This document shows positions 25,616 to 34,382 of a DNA stretch of 64,000 bases, one piece after another. How positions within the stretch are numbered: position 1 is the first letter of the stretch; each line of letters starts with the position of its first letter. Origin of the DNA: Myxococcales bacterium (GTDB lineage: Bacteria; Myxococcota_A; Polyangia; Polyangiales; Ga0077539); NCBI GenBank assembly GCA_013298625.1, contig JAAFIF010000005.1, positions 1-64,000 of the forward strand. Direction: 5' to 3'. The notes under the pieces are model-generated. The model made no database searches. It was not told the DNA's origin and saw only the letters and a program-made list of their open reading frames with translations. The position numbers and the translations under genes are program-made.

Positions 25616-27405
25616 GGGCCCTCATGAAAGCGCACGGTCACAGCGCCGTCCGAGCCCTCGCGCGCGCCCGCGACGAGCGGCCCTGCGAGCGCTTGTTGCA
25701 CGCAGTCGCGCAGCGCGTCGGTGGTGTCCGACTGCCAGGCGATGCCCGCGGCGACGAGCGCGCCGGCGGCGTCGCGCGCGAGCGTGATCGAGGCGGTCGC
25801 GCTGCGGTTGCAGTCCTCGATCAGCGAGCGCTCGTGACAGGCGGCCATCGCTTGCGCGCGCGCCGAGAGCGCGTCGCTCACGCGCGACGCATCGACGCGG
25901 ACCATCGGCGCTTCGATCGTGACGAGCCGCGAGGCTTCGCTCTGCGCCGAAGGGACCGCGCACCGACGCGCGAGCGCGGGCAGGTCCCTTGGCGCCGCGC
26001 CCGCGACGGCCGTCGTGCGTCCCGCGATCGCGTGCGCGAAGCCCTCTGCGCCCGGCGCGAGTGGCACACGCTCGAGCTCGCCGCGCAGCGCTTCGCACAC
26101 GTACAACGTGGACATCCCCCCGTCGTCACGCGCGGCGCGCACGAGGATCTCGTCGCGGCGATCGCCGTCGATGTCGCCCGCGTCGACCAGCGTCACGCCG
26201 AGCACGCCCGCGCTCTCGGCCACGCGCAATACGCGATCGGGCGTGAGCCAGTTGCCCTCGGAGCGACCGCGGTAGACCAGCACGGCGCGCAGGACCGGGT
26301 CGGCGATGACGATCTCGTCCCGTCGGTCGCCGTCTTGATCGCGCACGACGAGCACCGAGCGGCCCGCGGCCCCCTCGGCGCCGGTCGCAGAGGGCGCAGA
26401 GAGCGCGCCTTCTCTGCGCAGCGACGCGAGCACGTCGTAGTGAACGACCCCGGCGCGCGCCACGCCCTCGGACGCGCTCGAGTACTGAAAGGTCAGGACG
26501 ACCTCGCCGTCGCCATCGCCGTCGACGTCGCCCACGGCCACGTCGCTCCAGCGCTGCGGGTCGTCGTGCGGGTCGTCGAGCTCGACCGCAGGAGCGTCTT
26601 CGAAGCCGCCCGCGCGTCCGCGGTAGATGAGCACGCGCGGCGGAGCGAGCACCACGAGGTCGGCGTGCGCGTCGGCGTCGATGCGCCCGACGACGACGCG
26701 CGTGACCTCGCCTTGCTCGATGAAGATCCTCTGCGACGGCGAGCGCGTCGCGCCGCGGTACACCCAGAGCTCGTCGCCCTGGCAAAACTCGCTGCGCGCA
26801 GCGGGCGCGCCGGCGTCGGTCGGGGCGCGCAGGACGCGCGTGCGGCGGGCGCTAACCACGAGGCCCGACGAGCGCGGCCCGTCGATGTCGTCGACCCGCG
26901 CGAGGTGCGCTCCGACGAGCGCGTAGTGATCGGTGCCCTCGCCCATGGGCGTTGGGTCTTCGAGCCACCACGCGGGCTGCGGAGAGAGGCCCGTGGCCGA
27001 GCTTCCGTAGTGCACGCGAACGCCGCCGTGGGCGCACGGGTCGTCGCCGCGAACGGGGGTCTGCGCGATGGCCACTTCGCTGCGGCGGTCTCCGTCGAGG
27101 TCGCCCGCGAAGGCCATGGTGCCTGCTCGGACACGGGCCGGGTCGTCGACGCGGACGGTCCATCGCCAGCCGACCGTCGCGAGCGCGTTGGAGCGGGCGC
27201 CGAGCAAGAGCTGAGCGCCGAGCGGGGCGTCGGACACGAGCACGTCGGACACGCCGTCGCCGTTGGCGTCGTTGACGATCGAGTGCGGTCGTTGAGCGGC
27301 GACTTGATTTCGTGTGCTACGGCCGTGGCGCTTGCGCTTGCAGCCCTCGACGCTCGACACGAGCGTGACGAGGACCAGCGCGGCGATGAGCGAGCGAGGG
27401 CGCAT
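25612..27405 (-). CDS. FG-GAP/VCBS-repeat lipoprotein
   Basis: A 597-residue protein with a lipoprotein-like leader (MRPRSLIAALVLVTLVSSVE followed by GC). It contains at least five repeats of the FG-GAP/VCBS beta-propeller type with Asp-rich calcium loops: NDANGDGVSDVLVSD, GDLDGDRRSEVAIAQ, GDVDGDGDGEVVLTF, RDQDGDRRDEIVIAD and GDIDGDRRDEILVRA. These suggest an integrin-alpha-like seven-bladed propeller. About 130 C-terminal residues form a separate domain with three cysteines of unknown role. The protein is probably anchored on the outer face of a membrane. It lies between an MFS transporter gene (10-base gap) and a small membrane protein gene (overlap). Confidence 0.85.
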   Translation of the reverse strand: MRPRSLIAALVLVTLVSSVEGCKRKRHGRSTRNQVAAQRPHSIVNDANGDGVSDVLVSDAPLGAQLLLGARSNALATVGWRWTVRVDDPARVRAGTMAFAGDLDGDRRSEVAIAQTPVRGDDPCAHGGVRVHYGSSATGLSPQPAWWLEDPTPMGEGTDHYALVGAHLARVDDIDGPRSSGLVVSARRTRVLRAPTDAGAPAARSEFCQGDELWVYRGATRSPSQRIFIEQGEVTRVVVGRIDADAHADLVVLAPPRVLIYRGRAGGFEDAPAVELDDPHDDPQRWSDVAVGDVDGDGDGEVVLTFQYSSASEGVARAGVVHYDVLASLRREGALSAPSATGAEGAAGRSVLVVRDQDGDRRDEIVIADPVLRAVLVYRGRSEGNWLTPDRVLRVAESAGVLGVTLVDAGDIDGDRRDEILVRAARDDGGMSTLYVCEALRGELERVPLAPGAEGFAHAIAGRTTAVAGAAPRDLPALARRCAVPSAQSEASRLVTIEAPMVRVDASRVSDALSARAQAMAACHERSLIEDCNRSATASITLARDAAGALVAAGIAWQSDTTDALRDCVQQALAGPLVAGAREGSDGAVTVRFHEGP

Positions 27406-27414
27406 GGGCACTGC

Positions 27415-28821
27415 TCAGTGACCGCCGCCCTTCTTGTTGGGCTTGGCGTTCCAGATGCGGGTCATCAAGAAGGCGCCGATGAGGGAGAACGGGATGATCG
27501 AGAAGACCCAGACCTTCGCGTCGTGCGGGTGGTGTCCGGCAGCGCTTCCGCCGCCGTCCCAGCCGTAGGTCTTCAGGATCCAGCCGAGGCCGAAGCCCGT
27601 GAGTCCCGCGGCGATGTACTGCACGCCGTCCAAGATTCCCGCTGCGGTCGCGGCGGCTTTGCGTCCGCCGAAGTCCATGCTGGCTGTCCCGCTGAGCATC
27701 CCGTGCACGCCGAAGATGAACATGCACGAGAAGCCCACGAGAAACGCCGCCACCGCGCCCGATGGCGCGAAGCCCAACGCGAGCAGGACCAGCGCCTGGC
27801 CGATGTAGAAGATGAACGCGACGGGTGGACGTCGAGACTGAAAGAACCGGTCCGACAGGACGCCGCACACGAGTCCGCCGGCGATTCCGCCGAGCGTCGG
27901 GCCGACGCCGGCCCACGCGTGCACGGAGCTTCCGGGGCGGACGTTGTGCACTTCAGCGAGGTACTCGAGAAAGTAGATGAGCAGCCCTTGCCGCACGAAG
28001 CCCGTGCAGAACTCCGCGGCGGCGATCACGCGAATCACGGGGTCCGAGAAGATCTTGCCGAGCAGCGCGCTGAGCGGCAGGGGCTTCTCGTCCGCCGGCG
28101 GCGGGGCGTTGTCTCGGTAGCCCTTCTTCTCGTCCTCGTCCGGGTGAAAGCTTCCGTCACCCGTGTCGAAGTCCTTCTGTCCTGCGGCCGAGGGGCGGTC
28201 GCGCACGAGCAGAAAGTCCACGACGAACATCCCCAGCAGCGCCATCGACGGGACGAGAAACACCCAGTACCAGGGCAGCTTCGCGATGATCACGCCGCCG
28301 ATCGAGAGCGCGAGCCAGTAGCCCGACGAGATCATCACGCCGAAGATCCCGCCGAACACGCCGCGCTCGCGCACGTGAAACCACGACGAGTTGACCTTCA
28401 CCACCGAGAGGGCGCCGAAGGACTGAAAATACATGTTGATCGCGTACAGGACGCTCAACCCGAGCACGACGTTCTGCTGCCAGCCCGAGAAGAACAGCAG
28501 GCCGATCACGCCGTTGAGCGTGGCTGCCCCGAGCGCGCCGATCAGGATGGCCCTGCGGCCGCCGATGCGGTCGGCGAGCGGGCCGTTGACGATGACGCTC
28601 AGCGCGTAGACCCAGAAGCCCACGGTGAAGATCACGCCCATCTGGGCTTTATCCAGGTGAAACGTGCGCCCGAGGGTGCTCTTGGCCGCCGTGAGGTTGT
28701 AGCGGCCCATGTACAGCGCCGCGTACGTCAGCCCCAACGGAAACCAATTTGCGAACCGCCGCAAACGATACGCCGACGAGTGCTCTGGCGCTTCGTGATG
28801 TTCGACCGTGCTCTCAGCCAT
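27415..28821 (-). CDS. MFS transporter of the organophosphate:phosphate antiporter (OPA) type
   Basis: A 468-residue membrane protein with twelve predicted helices. The N-terminal YAALYMGRYNLTAAKSTLG matches the start of OPA family proteins (GlpT, UhpT, UhpC). GFWVYALSVIVNGPLADRIG is the MFS loop 2-3 motif. A long charged cytoplasmic loop (around residues 220-262) lies between helices six and seven, and the C-terminus is His/Lys-rich. The substrate is probably a phosphorylated three- to six-carbon compound (family-based inference); UhpC-like sensing is possible. ATG at 28821 is chosen over the upstream in-frame TTG. Confidence 0.85.
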   Translation of the reverse strand: MAESTVEHHEAPEHSSAYRLRRFANWFPLGLTYAALYMGRYNLTAAKSTLGRTFHLDKAQMGVIFTVGFWVYALSVIVNGPLADRIGGRRAILIGALGAATLNGVIGLLFFSGWQQNVVLGLSVLYAINMYFQSFGALSVVKVNSSWFHVRERGVFGGIFGVMISSGYWLALSIGGVIIAKLPWYWVFLVPSMALLGMFVVDFLLVRDRPSAAGQKDFDTGDGSFHPDEDEKKGYRDNAPPPADEKPLPLSALLGKIFSDPVIRVIAAAEFCTGFVRQGLLIYFLEYLAEVHNVRPGSSVHAWAGVGPTLGGIAGGLVCGVLSDRFFQSRRPPVAFIFYIGQALVLLALGFAPSGAVAAFLVGFSCMFIFGVHGMLSGTASMDFGGRKAAATAAGILDGVQYIAAGLTGFGLGWILKTYGWDGGGSAAGHHPHDAKVWVFSIIPFSLIGAFLMTRIWNAKPNKKGGGH

Positions 28822-28868
28822 GACTTGCGGCGCCAACGGTACACCGTGTTAATCCCCCCGGCGCTGCA

Positions 28869-29861
28869 ATGACAGACAACACCATGCTCCATCGCGACGA
28901 ACTCATCCCCGGCCACTTGTCGGTGAGCGTTCACAGCCACGACGTCTCTGCGCGCGATGGGCTCGTCCCGTGCTGGAGCTTCGTCTCCGACGGCTTCGCC
29001 GCGCTCGGCCACCCCGAGCTGGTCTTCACGATCCGCCGCGCGCTCAGCGATCGCCGCGAAGATCCGCCGAAGGACGCGATCAAGCTGTTCACCGCGGTGT
29101 GGCACCGCGTCCACACGGTCGAAGGCGCGGTGTTGCAGTCCGGTGACGTGCTCGCGATCCAGCCGGGGACGTTTCTCGGCCGCGACGACGTGCGCGGCGT
29201 GGGCGTGATCGACGCGATGCCGCTCGATGAAATCTCCCTCGATTCTCGGTACCGAACGCTCGTCGCCCTCGTGGGAGAAGAGCTCGAGGTCGGCCGCGAC
29301 TACGGGCTGTCTCGCGTGGTGGCGAGGCTCGGACAGGACGAAGGGATGTTTCCGTGCGCGCCGTGGTTCGACCGAGGACGAAAGAGCGTCGCGCGCAACG
29401 ACCGCAGCGAGCGGACGATCCTCGGCAAGTGCATGCGCGTGACGGCGCGCGCGGGCAGCGCCTGCGTCGAGGGCGACCGCATCGTGCTCGACCTTCCGAC
29501 CACCGCCGCGGGCGCGCTGCGCGAGCCGATGGGCGAGCTGCCCGAGGACACCGCGCTGGTCGTGTTGGTCCCCATCGACGCGAAGGCCGACGGGCTGCTC
29601 GTCTGGCGCCCCGGTGACAAAGAGCTCACCGCCATCGGGCCCGCGGACGCAGTGGGCGCGAAGGTCAGCGGCAACTTCATCGCCCTCGTCCCCAACCAGC
29701 CCGCGGACGGAAGCAACCCGCTCGAAGACGGCTTCGCCGTGCGGCTCACCAGCGAGAGCTGGGCCCGCGTTCGCCGCGCCATCGCCGCAGGAGAGCCCGC
29801 GGACGTCGCGGCCACGGACGACTCGTTGCCCTTCGCGCTGCGCTGGTTCTCGCGGGATTAG
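28869..29861 (+). CDS. Hypothetical protein, SUFU-like layout (tentative)
   Basis: A 330-residue soluble protein without signal peptide. The N-terminal half has a PCWSFVSDGFAALGHPELVF stretch, then PPKDAIKLF, VLQSGDVLAI and LVALVGEELEVGRDYG. The order and spacing are reminiscent of the suppressor-of-fused (SUFU) domain, or of the domain at the C-terminus of SARA-type proteins; I cannot decide between them and neither is certain. The C-terminal half (from about residue 200) has a segment LVVLVPIDAKADGLLVW and ends in an acidic/Arg tail. The start lies only 47 bases from the divergent transporter start, and no ribosome binding site is evident, so a leaderless transcript is possible. Confidence 0.75.
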   Translation: MTDNTMLHRDELIPGHLSVSVHSHDVSARDGLVPCWSFVSDGFAALGHPELVFTIRRALSDRREDPPKDAIKLFTAVWHRVHTVEGAVLQSGDVLAIQPGTFLGRDDVRGVGVIDAMPLDEISLDSRYRTLVALVGEELEVGRDYGLSRVVARLGQDEGMFPCAPWFDRGRKSVARNDRSERTILGKCMRVTARAGSACVEGDRIVLDLPTTAAGALREPMGELPEDTALVVLVPIDAKADGLLVWRPGDKELTAIGPADAVGAKVSGNFIALVPNQPADGSNPLEDGFAVRLTSESWARVRRAIAAGEPADVAATDDSLPFALRWFSRD

Positions 29862-29877
29862 CGCGCGAGGCGCCGCG

Positions 29878-30873
29878 TCAGTTGAGCGTGGTGCTGTCGT
29901 TCTTGGCCGAGCGCGACGCGGCTTCGATCAACGCGCGGTGGTAGAAGATCAGCCTGAACTGCTCGTAGGCGATCACCGTGGCCCAGCCGCCGAGGATCCA
30001 CATGAGCACGGACTCCATCGGCAGCTGCGCCCAGGCGCCGATGAAGACGCCGATCATCTCGTTGTGGTGGTAGTTCCACCAGTTGTAGGGGACGCCGAGG
30101 GTGGCCTCCCAGAGCAGGCTGACGAGCTGCAGCACCGAGAACATCAGCGTGAAGGCCTGCCAGTTTACGAGCGGCCCCGCGGTCTCGAGCATCATGGTCG
30201 TCGGGATGAACCCGATGCACATGAGAAAGATAAAATACCCGGGAAATCCCGGCTCGCTCACGAAGAGCTTTCGGTAGAGCACCGCGAGCACGCACACGAT
30301 CACGCCCACCAGCGCGACGCGCCAGTCGATCTTGATCACGGGCTTGTCGAACTCGCCGGCCCACACCTTCGGGTTCTTCGCGTGCTTGCGGTGAGGCATC
30401 CACGACAGGTCCGCCCAGACGTAAAGCCCGAGCATGAAGAACGCGCCGAAGATGTAGAAGCCGAACTCTTCGATCGGCAGGTAGTCGGGCACCCAGCGAA
30501 AGGTGCTCACGTCCAACGCAGGAAGCCGGATGCCCAGCGTCGCGCCGCGGTTCGCGTACGTGAAGAACTTGTACGCGAACACGAAGTCCAGGATGCACCC
30601 GACGCCGAACACCGCCGCGAGCGTGGAGAAGAACGCCTTGCGCTCGATGGGCGCTTCTTTGTGCCGCAGCAGCCACAAGAGCAGCAGCGCGCCGGGCATG
30701 ATGAAGAGCAGCAGCGAGATGGTGTAGCCGAGCGGACTCGGGTTATCCGTGGGGATTTGCAGGGTCCCCGGCTGCTTGATCGTGTTGAGCGTCAGCGCCG
30801 CCGGCAGCACGATCGACGAGAAGCCGAGCAGCGCGACCGGCAGACCCTTCTGAAGATTCTCGTGCTTGGACAT
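29878..30873 (-). CDS. Membrane protein with two lycopene-cyclase-type (CrtYc/CrtYd-like) repeats
   Basis: A 331-residue protein with about eight hydrophobic helices. Two segments carry the hallmark of the heterodimeric/fused lycopene cyclase domain. The first is a helix beginning with P-I-E-E (DYLPIEEFGFYIFGAFF, near residue 128). The second is a matching P-M-E-S helix near the C-terminus (QLPMESVLMWILGGWATVIA), preceded by NEMIGVFIG. Classical bacterial and archaeal cyclases keep acidic residues in both copies; here the second has Glu-Ser in place of Glu-Asp/Glu. It is the last gene of a three-gene unit, 6 bases after the FAD-enzyme stop. A role in cyclising or hydroxylating an isoprenoid is plausible but not proven by the sequence. 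Confidence 0.75.
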   Translation of the reverse strand: MSKHENLQKGLPVALLGFSSIVLPAALTLNTIKQPGTLQIPTDNPSPLGYTISLLLFIMPGALLLLWLLRHKEAPIERKAFFSTLAAVFGVGCILDFVFAYKFFTYANRGATLGIRLPALDVSTFRWVPDYLPIEEFGFYIFGAFFMLGLYVWADLSWMPHRKHAKNPKVWAGEFDKPVIKIDWRVALVGVIVCVLAVLYRKLFVSEPGFPGYFIFLMCIGFIPTTMMLETAGPLVNWQAFTLMFSVLQLVSLLWEATLGVPYNWWNYHHNEMIGVFIGAWAQLPMESVLMWILGGWATVIAYEQFRLIFYHRALIEAASRSAKNDSTTLN

Positions 30874-30879
30874 CGCCGA

Positions 30880-33000
30880 TCACTCTTCTTTCTTCACCGA
30901 GCGACCGAAGTCGACGCCGATGATGTCTTTGCGCGCGGGGTATCCGACGAGCGCGTTGGACGCGAGCATTCCGGACATCACCACGGCCTCGACGTTGCCG
31001 ATGTTGAAGCCGTTCTCTGTCCAGTCGCCGGCGATCACGAGGTTGTGAAAGCCCGTCTCGCCAGGGGCGATGCGGTACTTCGTCTTGCCGTGCTGCGTGA
31101 GCGTGAAGAGCTCGCTCGGCCAGTAGTTGGCGCGGAAGTACTGCGCCTCCATGCGCTCTTCGCCGACGCCCGGCGTCTCTCGGTTGTCCACGAGGAGCTC
31201 CCAGTTGAGCGGCCCCGCGCTGCCCGGCGGCGTCGTGGCGTTGGGCAGGATCCAGCCGATCGCGTTGCGCACGAGGTCCATGCTCACGCGGCGGTTCTCT
31301 TCGATCGGGTCCTCGGTCGTGAGCAACGGGCCGCAGAAGTACGTCTGGTTGAGCGGGTACTGGCCCTTGCCGTAGGGCCAGCCCTCGCGCACGCCGACGT
31401 CGCTCATGTCCGCCCACGTATTCAAGGGAGAGCGGTGAAAGCCCGCGAGCAGCGGCTGGCCCATCCGGGTCCAGCCCATCTGGTACGCCGTGGGCTTGAG
31501 CCAGAGCTGCAGGCCCTGCGTGCGCACGCCCTTGATGTTGTCGACCATCGCCTTCCAGCGCGGCTCGAAATCAATGAGCTCTTTGGCGAGAAACGGCAGC
31601 GTGCCGATGGGGGTCGCCAGGACGATCGCGTCGTAGTCCTTGCCGAACTCGAGCGTGTACGTCGAGAGCGACGGGGACGCGGGGTTCTCGAAGTTGATGC
31701 TCTGATCGGTGGGCTCGGCGATCTGATCCCAGAGCGTGTCGCTCGGCCAACAGGGCAGGCCGTTGACGTCGACGAGCGGCTCGTACTCGCGGCCGTCCTT
31801 GGTGAGCGCCTGCACTTCGACGTCGACCGAGGTGATCGTTCGCTGGTCCAGCCCGCCGAGGTGCAGGGCCTTCACGCGGTTGAAGAACTTGAACGTCGCG
31901 CCGCGCTTCTTCAGCGCTTGATAGAAGGGCGCGAACACGGTGTCGCCCATGCCCGCTTGCATCTTCCAGATGAGCGCGCCCTTGAAGGTGAACGCCATGC
32001 GGATGAGCGTGCGCAACGAGGCGCCCGCGGCGATGTCGGGGCGTCGCGTGTCGCCGTCGACGTAGGCGAACTCGGCGTCGTACATGAAGTAGCCCCACGG
32101 TGAGTCCAGCGTGAGGTTGTTGTCGTCGATCGCGTATTTCGCGAGCCACTCGCGGTAGTCGTACTCGTCGAGGACGTCGAAGCCGCGCTCGAAGACGTTG
32201 CAGTCGAACGCCCCGCGGAGGTTCGCGAAGGCGAAGTTGAGCATGATCCACGCGCGGCGCGTCCCGGTGTCGTCGAGGCGGTGCTTGACGATGTCCCAGA
32301 CGAGCTCGAGCAGCTCTCCGATGAGCGCGAGGACGATCCTCCAGACGGGCAAGAGCGCTTCAGCGAGCCCTTCGGCGACGCGGAAGATGATCTGCTCGAC
32401 GAGCGTTCCGATGATGCTCTGGTGCTCTTGGGGGATGGGCGTGGTGGGCGTCCCGGTCTTGTCCCTGAGCGCGAGCCCGGTGGGGTCGAAGAGGCCCTGC
32501 ACGACGATTGCGATGAAGCGGACCGCTTCGCTCGCATAGGCCCACAGCGAGGGCGCGAGCGCGGCGTCGGCGTTGCCAGGGAGCTGCGCGTTGGTGGGCA
32601 GGCGGACCACCCACGGCAGCCACTCGCCCTTCCAAAACTCGTCGAGGACGATGATGTCGTGCGGCTTGAAGCCGTCGAACGCGCCCGCGAGAGGGGCGTC
32701 TGGCGCGCGCTGAAGCTCTTCGTACGCGCCGCGCATCGCGCGAAAGGCGTTCTCGTACAGGCCGCTCCACACGTGGACGCCGTGCTCTTCGATGCGCGCG
32801 CTGTACGCCGGGTCGAGGTTGCGTCCGCTCGCGCCCTTGCCGCCGAGGCGCCAGCCCATCTGCAAGATGGTGAGCTCGACGGGTTGGTTGGACGTCGCGA
32901 GGGACCACGCCGCGGCCATGGCGCCTGCGCCGCCGCCGATGACCAGGATCTTCTTGGGCATGGCGTCGCCCAGGGGTTTGACGTCGATCGGGTCGGTCAT
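30880..33000 (-). CDS. FAD-dependent oxidoreductase, carotenoid desaturase/isomerase-like
   Basis: A 706-residue soluble or peripheral flavoenzyme. The N-terminal dinucleotide fold reads KILVIGGGAGAMAAAWSLAT, followed by the second flavin motif MGWRLGGKGASGRN. The C-terminal flavin-contact segment is LVIAGDWTENGFNIGNVEAV. These are the three motifs of the amine-oxidase / phytoene-desaturase superfamily. It is about 200 residues longer than CrtI-type desaturases because of insertions around residues 130-270, which include a hydrophobic helical region (LLPVWRIVLALIGELLELVW) that could dock to a membrane. The gene is 8 bases downstream of the acetoacetate-decarboxylase-like gene and 6 bases upstream of the cyclase-like gene. 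The substrate is unknown; a polyene or hydroxylated isoprenoid is the best inference. Confidence 0.85.
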   Translation of the reverse strand: MTDPIDVKPLGDAMPKKILVIGGGAGAMAAAWSLATSNQPVELTILQMGWRLGGKGASGRNLDPAYSARIEEHGVHVWSGLYENAFRAMRGAYEELQRAPDAPLAGAFDGFKPHDIIVLDEFWKGEWLPWVVRLPTNAQLPGNADAALAPSLWAYASEAVRFIAIVVQGLFDPTGLALRDKTGTPTTPIPQEHQSIIGTLVEQIIFRVAEGLAEALLPVWRIVLALIGELLELVWDIVKHRLDDTGTRRAWIMLNFAFANLRGAFDCNVFERGFDVLDEYDYREWLAKYAIDDNNLTLDSPWGYFMYDAEFAYVDGDTRRPDIAAGASLRTLIRMAFTFKGALIWKMQAGMGDTVFAPFYQALKKRGATFKFFNRVKALHLGGLDQRTITSVDVEVQALTKDGREYEPLVDVNGLPCWPSDTLWDQIAEPTDQSINFENPASPSLSTYTLEFGKDYDAIVLATPIGTLPFLAKELIDFEPRWKAMVDNIKGVRTQGLQLWLKPTAYQMGWTRMGQPLLAGFHRSPLNTWADMSDVGVREGWPYGKGQYPLNQTYFCGPLLTTEDPIEENRRVSMDLVRNAIGWILPNATTPPGSAGPLNWELLVDNRETPGVGEERMEAQYFRANYWPSELFTLTQHGKTKYRIAPGETGFHNLVIAGDWTENGFNIGNVEAVVMSGMLASNALVGYPARKDIIGVDFGRSVKKEE

Positions 33001-33008
33001 GGCCGCGC

Positions 33009-33860
33009 TCACTCTTCCGTTCCGGCAGGGGGGACCGGGGGGAGGCCCGAGCAGTTCCACGCGGACCAGTCCTTGGTGAGGGGCTGCGGCAGCGTGAGGG
33101 ACCAATCCGTGACGAGCTTGTAAGCGCCGTTGTTCTTGAAGTCGCTCGTGCCCGAGCCCTCGAAGGGGACCTTGGGCATGGGGACGCCCGGGAGCAGATA
33201 CGGCGTGATGTTTCCCTTGAGCGACGCGTCGGTGATCGTGGCCGTGTCGAGGTTCCACCAGAAGCCCGACGAGCTCCACGAGCCGTCAGCTTTCTGCGAG
33301 ACCGACGGCTGCTGCAGCAGGTTGGTGATCATCTCGCGCCCCTGCGGCGTCACCGACGTCGTCGTGTCTTGAATACTGGTGCGCACGTAGTCCGACGGCC
33401 ACTCGGTGTCGAGCACGGCGTACGCGGTGTCGCTCACCGAGAACTTTCCGATGCGCTTGGGAAACCCGTACACGACCTCGCCGCCGAACGAGATCAGGTC
33501 CTTGTCGACGAAGATGATCGGCGTGAACAAGAACGGGCCGTTGTACGCGTACTTCGGGTCCTTCCAACGGATGTACGGGATGACCAGCCCGAACTCGTGG
33601 TACGTGACGCCCGGCAGCCACTTGGTCCAGTTGACCTCGACGTCGGTCTCGTAGCCGAAGAGCAGATTGGCCGGGTGTTTTCCGGGCGCCGAGTAGGGGT
33701 TGGGCATCGGCTCGAGCTCGGGCGGCAGCCACGACGTGAGCCACTCGAGGTCGAACTGGTGCACACAGATGTGCACTTCGTAGTGGCCGATCATGTAGAG
33801 AAGACCGGGGTCTGGGGCGGTCTTCTTCTGGCTCTGCACTGAATCGGGCGTCGTCGTCAT
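33009..33860 (-). CDS. Acetoacetate decarboxylase-family protein
   Basis: A 283-residue protein of the acetoacetate-decarboxylase fold: GKHPANLLFGYETDVEVNWT, then a long strand-rich core with GGEVVYGFPKRIGKFSVSD near residue 155 and a C-terminal strand repeat. The GFPK segment corresponds to the region holding the Schiff-base lysine of true acetoacetate decarboxylase. Here the neighbouring second lysine, which lowers the pKa in the clostridial enzyme, appears as Arg, so chemistry other than decarboxylation is possible. It starts at ATG with an AGAGGAG ribosome binding site and leads the three-gene unit. There is no signal peptide. Confidence 0.85.
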   Translation of the reverse strand: MTTTPDSVQSQKKTAPDPGLLYMIGHYEVHICVHQFDLEWLTSWLPPELEPMPNPYSAPGKHPANLLFGYETDVEVNWTKWLPGVTYHEFGLVIPYIRWKDPKYAYNGPFLFTPIIFVDKDLISFGGEVVYGFPKRIGKFSVSDTAYAVLDTEWPSDYVRTSIQDTTTSVTPQGREMITNLLQQPSVSQKADGSWSSSGFWWNLDTATITDASLKGNITPYLLPGVPMPKVPFEGSGTSDFKNNGAYKLVTDWSLTLPQPLTKDWSAWNCSGLPPVPPAGTEE

Positions 33861-33966
33861 CCGCGTAGCTCCTCTGTGTGTCCCGGGAATGACCACGAAG
33901 GGTATTCGAGCGGAGGGTCCCCGAACGAGGACAATCACAGCGCGACGGCCGTCGAGTTATTGTGTG

Positions 33967-34356
33967 TCAGCGCTGCGCGTCGCGACGGCTGGCGAGCAGC
34001 GCCGCGACGGCGTCTGCGCGCGTCTCGCACACGTTGGCGTCGACGCCGTGGATCGCCGCGGACGTGAGCACCGAGATGGACGTCGCGCGGTCGGCCCCAT
34101 AGCGAAACGAGTGGATCGCGTACGTCCCCAGCACGCGCGAGCGGGCCTTGCCGAAGAGCGCGCTCACCGCGGGTCGCACGAGGAGACCGCTCATGTCGAT
34201 GATCAGGTCCACCCTGCGGCTGAAGGTCGAGAGTCGCAGCGAGACCTCGCGCTCCCAGCGCGTGACGTCGGCGGCGGTGCTCAGCACGCAGTCGGTAAAC
34301 GAAGCGTGCACCGCGTCGATCGTGACGTCGTAGTCGAACCGCATCGACCAGGGCAT
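33967..34356 (-). CDS. Small STAS/SpoIIAA-like protein
   Basis: A 129-residue protein starting MPWSMRFDYDVTIDAVHASF. The middle contains RVDLIIDMSGLLVRP, a strand-turn-helix that resembles the core of STAS or SpoIIAA-like domains. It ends with a helix ADAVAALLASRR, which also fits that fold. A GAGGA ribosome binding site precedes the ATG, 26 bases after the alpha/beta-hydrolase stop, so the two are probably co-transcribed. The assignment rests on pattern only; no binding residues can be named. Confidence 0.65.
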   Translation of the reverse strand: MPWSMRFDYDVTIDAVHASFTDCVLSTAADVTRWEREVSLRLSTFSRRVDLIIDMSGLLVRPAVSALFGKARSRVLGTYAIHSFRYGADRATSISVLTSAAIHGVDANVCETRADAVAALLASRRDAQR

Positions 34357-34382
34357 CGGTCCTCGCTTGGGCCCTTCGGCGC

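Noticed and set aside
33943..33954. 12-bp palindrome CGACGGCCGTCG upstream of the ADC-like gene
   Set aside because: GC-only palindromes of this length are expected by chance in DNA of this composition.
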